Shown here: positions 6,489 to 8,574 of the stretch, piece by piece | Position numbering within the stretch: the first letter of the stretch is position 1 | Layout of the letters: each line of letters begins with the position of its first letter | The notes under the pieces: generated by a model | Database searches by the model: none | Seen by the model: the letters and a program-made list of their open reading frames with translations, nothing else | What the model was told of the DNA's origin: nothing | Assembly: GCA_002498845.1 (NCBI GenBank) | Contig: DAJC01000054.1 | Coordinates: forward strand, 1-8,574 | DNA: 8,574 nt | Reading direction: 5' to 3' | DNA from: Thermoplasmatales archaeon UBA509 | GTDB lineage: Archaea; Thermoplasmatota; Thermoplasmata; Thermoplasmatales; Thermoplasmataceae | Made by a program: the position numbers and the translations under genes

Positions 6489-6695
6489 AGAGGAGAACAT
6501 CCTATCCCCCGTTCTGATCAGAGGAATTGGCTGATGATATTGCCCCATTATATGGGGACAGACGTTCATGTCTGTGGATCACTGATGCCGGCAGAGATTC
6601 AACCTTTAGGACTGGAAGACCGGCAGAACATGGCAATGGTTTTTTGGCAAAACCATCAAGACCGTGGGACAAAGGCGAACACGGAGCAAAGGTGA
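6489..6695 (+). pseudogene. Remnant of the C-terminal end of an IS200/IS605-type TnpB
   Basis: The frame is open from just after a TGA (6486-6488) to TGA at 6693-6695. Its best segment reads MGTDVHVCGSLMPAEIQPLG (6552-6611). This recalls the variable tails of archaeal TnpB/IS1341 proteins, where GTDVxACG and PVE(I/M)xPL are common after the DRDxNAxxNIL motif. It stops 5 nt before a hairpin of the type that ends these elements, the expected position for a tnpB stop codon. No RuvC or intact zinc-ribbon residues are present and the frame has no good start, so it cannot be a working TnpB. The family resemblance is from recalled tail patterns, not from an alignment, and is therefore uncertain. Confidence 0.4.
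6543..6656 (+). repeat. Chain of perfect short hairpins resembling an omegaRNA (reRNA) scaffold
   Basis: Four inverted repeats lie in about 114 bp. They are CCCCAT-TAT-ATGGGG (6543-6557); immediately next, ACAGAC-6 nt-GTCTGT (6558-6575); TGCCGG/CCGGCA (6586-6591 and 6620-6625) enclosing CCTTTAGG; and ATGGTTTT-5 nt-AAAACCAT (6636-6656). A direct repeat CCGGCAGA occurs at 6588-6595 and 6620-6627. In IS605-family elements the tnpB 3' end doubles as the structured guide RNA, which would explain dense pairing inside a coding-like tail. Pairing is directly visible; the RNA role is inferred. Confidence 0.45.
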
Positions 6696-6696
6696 G

Positions 6697-6730
6697 AATC
6701 CCACATCATTCAGGATGTAGAGCTTGTCAA
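6697..6730 (+). mobile_element. Decayed right end of an IS200/IS605-family element
   Basis: The sequence AATCCCACATC, loop ATTCAG, GATGTAGAG then CTTGTCAA has the layout of archaeal IS605-type right ends, which end in a hairpin of the form CCCCACATCC...GGATGTGGGG followed by a short cleavage tetranucleotide. Here the core ACATC/GATGT stem (6703-6707, 6714-6718) is intact but the outer pairs are broken by apparent substitutions. TCAA at 6727-6730 equals the right cleavage site known for IS608. The tnpB-like tail just upstream supports the call. No left end or TnpA is visible. Confidence 0.45.
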
Positions 6731-6766
6731 ATGTCATAGCCGCTATGAAGGAATTCTGCAGGCAGG

Positions 6767-7165
6767 TCATTCCTCAGGCGAACCAGGATTCAAAACTTCA
6801 ACAGAATGAATGAATCTTACCAGCATCCGAAGACACCCGAATCTATCGTAAATGATGTACAGGTATTCATCGTCAAAATCTTCGAAGATTGCTCGAAAAG
6901 GGTCCTGAAACTCGACCGGCATCATTTCAGACGCAGTGTCACAAATTTCTCCGTAGGCACTGAATATATCGCCATATCTTTGTCCGAAAGGGAAGACAGC
7001 AATTCTCTGGCCTCTGGTGAGTTTTCTAAGTTTAAGGATAAGTTGTGATTCCATTTCTGCACAATTCCGTCTTATGGTTCTCCTGTTGCCAGTCAAAAGG
7101 ATTTTTCTCTCCTTGAATGAGATCAATTTCATCATGGACAAATGAGGAAGTGACGTTTTTGGCAT
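6767..7165 (-). CDS. Hypothetical protein (132 residues)
   Basis: I do not recognise this protein. It is soluble-looking: no membrane segment and no signal peptide. The N-terminal third is basic (KERKILLTGNRRTIRRN, 18-34; LKLRKLTRGQR, 44-54), followed by a short AVFPFGQRYGD segment (56-66). The C-terminal half is acidic and apparently strand-rich (FEDFDDEYLYIIYD, 94-107). There are only three cysteines (35, 75, 111) and no metal-binding or Walker motif. The ATG at 7165 gives the longest form; paired methionines at residues 11-12 (7135, 7132) are alternative starts and could be the true one, given TATA boxes close upstream. It is divergent from hel308 across a 267 bp AT-rich gap. The coding call rests on length, amino acid make-up and the promoter-like sequence upstream. 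Confidence 0.6.
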   Translation of the reverse strand: MPKTSLPHLSMMKLISFKERKILLTGNRRTIRRNCAEMESQLILKLRKLTRGQRIAVFPFGQRYGDIFSAYGEICDTASEMMPVEFQDPFRAIFEDFDDEYLYIIYDRFGCLRMLVRFIHSVEVLNPGSPEE

Positions 7166-7167
7166 TT

Positions 7168-7191
7168 AATATATATTTCTTATTTAAAAAC
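7168..7191 (-). promoter_or_regulatory. AT-rich promoter region of the 132-residue gene
   Basis: On the minus strand two TATA-like boxes occur, TTTTTAAATA (7181-7190) and AAATATATATTAA (7166-7178). The distal one is 21 nt from ATG 7165, slightly short for a leaderless start there. The proximal one predicts a start site near 7146, which would favour initiation at the internal ATGs 7135 or 7132. Confidence 0.4.
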
Positions 7192-7432
7192 ATCATAATG
7201 CTCACTTATTTTAAGGAATTTGACAGAATATCCATGGTATTAAGTTTTATTGATTAATATCTGACATATTGTTGAAAAGTCTGCTTCGGAAAGTCTCATA
7301 ATCCAACCGAAACTTCTGCACATAGATATATCCCTGTATCCCACCACATTCAACTCAGGAGCTTTATCTGTATCCATGCACTGGCGGCTGGATCAGGTAA
7401 ACATTTTTCCACAGGTCGTCATAGACTAGAAA
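7192..7432. other. Intergenic region between the 132-residue gene and hel308
   Basis: AT-rich and without a coding frame of note. A TTCGG/CCGAA pair flanks about 20 nt near 7285-7315, and an AGATATATCC box (7326-7335) could drive hel308 with a leader of roughly 70-80 nt. Nothing TATA-like lies at the leaderless distance from the hel308 ATG; only a T-rich patch (CATTTTTCC, 7402-7410) does. No RNA gene is recognised. Confidence 0.3.
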
Positions 7433-8574
7433 ATGAGACTTTCAGATCTTGGCATGCCGCAGAAGTTTCTTGATATGTTCGAAGGAAAAGATCTGAAGCT
7501 TTATGACCATCAGGAAGAAGCAATTCGGAAATTCCTGGAGGGAAACAGTGTAATAGTTTCTGTGCCAACTGCTTCGGGAAAGAGCCTGATCGCATACGTG
7601 GCAATATACAGGGAATTCCAGAAGAGGCACAGGTCTCTTTATATAGTACCTCTTAGGGCTCTGGCTTCAGAGAAATTTGACGATCTTAAGAAACTGAGGG
7701 ATCTTGGCGTCAGGGTGGGGATTTCGGTTGGGGACTATGACGAATCACCTGATTTCATAAGGAAATATGATGTGATTGTATGCACATCAGAAAAAGCAGA
7801 TTCCCTCTTTCACCACGATCCGTCTGCACTTCTTGAAATATCACTGGTTGTTGCAGATGAGCTGCACCTGGTGGGTGACGAAAGCCGTGGGCCAAGGCTA
7901 GAGACATTTCTTTCCGCAATGAGATTTATCAATCCGGATGCAAGAATCCTTGGATTATCAGCCACAATAACCAACATAGAGCAGGTTGCACAGTGGCTTG
8001 ACTCCACCAGCGTAGTCAGTGATTTCAGGCCGGTTCCGCTCAGGGGTGGCATAATTAAGGGGAGAAGCATAGAATATCTTGACGGTGAAACCGTTGAATT
8101 CCATGGGAAAGACGAGATTGTAAAAATATGCGAGTACTTCATTTCGCAGGGAGGGCAGCTTCTCATATTCGTAAACTCTCGGAAAAGATCTGAGGACCTT
8201 GCAAAGAAGATATCGCTTTCCATCGACAGGAAAATTGTGGGAGAGCCAGAAATCTCTTACATTCCTGCAGAGAGCGACCGCTATGAGGATCTGCTTACCA
8301 GAATGCTTCCGTCGGGTGTAGGTTTTCATCATGCAGGCCTTTCCAACAGCCAGAGGAGTTCAATAGAAGGCTTCTTCAAGGAAGGTAAGGTGAAGGTTCT
8401 GGTTGCAACACCAACCCTTGCTGCAGGCGTCAACCTTCCGGCGAGAACAGTAATTATCAGGGATATCACACGATTTTCCGACGGGATGGTGGGATATATC
8501 TCTTCAACCGAGGTACACCAGATGCTGGGCAGGGCAGGAAGGCCAAGGTATGACACTGTAGGCTATGGCCTTAT
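7433..8574 (+). CDS. hel308: Hel308-family superfamily 2 DNA helicase, 3'-truncated
   Basis: ATP-dependent 3'-to-5' DNA helicase that in archaea acts on stalled replication forks and recombination intermediates. The visible 380 residues cover both RecA-like domains; the winged-helix, ratchet and C-terminal domains lie beyond the window. Motifs in order: a Q-motif-like YDHQEEAI (24-31), Walker A PTASGKS (45-51), PLRALASEK (73-81), TSEKAD (118-123), motif II DELH (142-145), motif III GLSATI (174-179), RPVPL (199-203), FVNSR (246-250), FHHAGLS (298-304), motif V ATPTLAAGVNLP (325-336) and motif VI QMLGRAGRP (363-371). The ATG at 7433 gives the normal short N-terminus before the Q-motif; no Shine-Dalgarno precedes it. 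Motif II is DELH where DEIH is more usual, a conservative change. The other helicase motifs look intact. Confidence 0.95.
   Translation, partial: MRLSDLGMPQKFLDMFEGKDLKLYDHQEEAIRKFLEGNSVIVSVPTASGKSLIAYVAIYREFQKRHRSLYIVPLRALASEKFDDLKKLRDLGVRVGISVGDYDESPDFIRKYDVIVCTSEKADSLFHHDPSALLEISLVVADELHLVGDESRGPRLETFLSAMRFINPDARILGLSATITNIEQVAQWLDSTSVVSDFRPVPLRGGIIKGRSIEYLDGETVEFHGKDEIVKICEYFISQGGQLLIFVNSRKRSEDLAKKISLSIDRKIVGEPEISYIPAESDRYEDLLTRMLPSGVGFHHAGLSNSQRSSIEGFFKEGKVKVLVATPTLAAGVNLPARTVIIRDITRFSDGMVGYISSTEVHQMLGRAGRPRYDTVGYGL

Noticed and set aside
6531..6587. C/D-box small RNA, because of TGATGA near 6532-6537 and CTGA at 6582-6585
   Set aside because: No clear internal D'/C' boxes, and two strong hairpins fill the space that should be an unpaired guide.
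6527..6739. 70-residue plus-strand frame from a TTG
   Set aside because: It overlaps the frame that reads like a TnpB tail and runs through the terminal hairpin. No promoter or ribosome site supports the TTG; best seen as an alternative frame of the relic.
6115..6766. tRNA, RNase P RNA or SRP RNA in the long gap
   Set aside because: No GTTC-A-TCC T-arm with matching acceptor stem, and none of the conserved RNase P or SRP core motifs I know were seen.
6806..7048. 80-residue plus-strand frame opposite the 132-residue gene
   Set aside because: Shorter, wholly antisense to a longer frame that has TATA boxes upstream; likely a shadow.
7810..8332. Two overlapping minus-strand frames (137 and 124 residues) inside hel308
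   Set aside because: They lie opposite helicase motifs II to IVa of hel308 and have no independent support.
1..8574. CRISPR array, rRNA or integrated phage/plasmid genes
   Set aside because: No regularly spaced direct repeats, rRNA-like sequence, integrase or replication protein was seen anywhere in the window.

Overview
The window looks like a piece of an archaeal chromosome, most likely from the Thermoplasmatales or a close euryarchaeal relative. The evidence is the gene set: an archaeal-type cofactor-independent phosphoglycerate mutase, a short archaeal-form adenosylhomocysteinase, a stand-alone RIB7/ArfC riboflavin reductase and a Hel308 helicase. The signals also fit: AT-rich TATA-type promoters sit about 26 nt ahead of start codons, and most genes lack an upstream Shine-Dalgarno. 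The lineage is inferred from style and gene content; no database search was possible.

Layout. Positions 1-885 (+) carry the C-terminal part of a GltD-like glutamate synthase small subunit, cut off by the window edge. It converges, with only 6 bp between stop codons, on a minus-strand block running from about 6114 down to 892. In transcription order the block is: arfC (riboflavin pathway reductase), ahcY (overlaps arfC by 28 bp), apgM (9 bp after ahcY, with its Shine-Dalgarno on the ahcY stop codon), a probable terminator, a small unknown membrane protein with its own promoter, and serS with its own leaderless-type promoter. arfC-ahcY-apgM is very probably one transcription unit, although the three enzymes belong to different pathways (flavin/F420 precursor synthesis, the methyl cycle and glycolysis/gluconeogenesis).

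Positions 6115-6766 hold no convincing intact gene. The right half (about 6489-6730) reads as the worn 3' end of an IS200/IS605- or IS1341-type element: a TnpB-like C-terminal tail, a run of perfect short hairpins as in an omegaRNA (reRNA) scaffold, and a decayed terminal hairpin followed by TCAA. The left half has a clean TATA box (6271-6278) with no recognised gene behind it.

Positions 6767-7165 (-) encode an unrecognised 132-residue protein. It is divergent from a Hel308-family DNA repair helicase that starts at 7433 (+) and runs off the right edge. Nearly everything here is housekeeping; the most interesting stretch is the structured transposon relic and the orphan promoter between arfC and the 132-residue gene.
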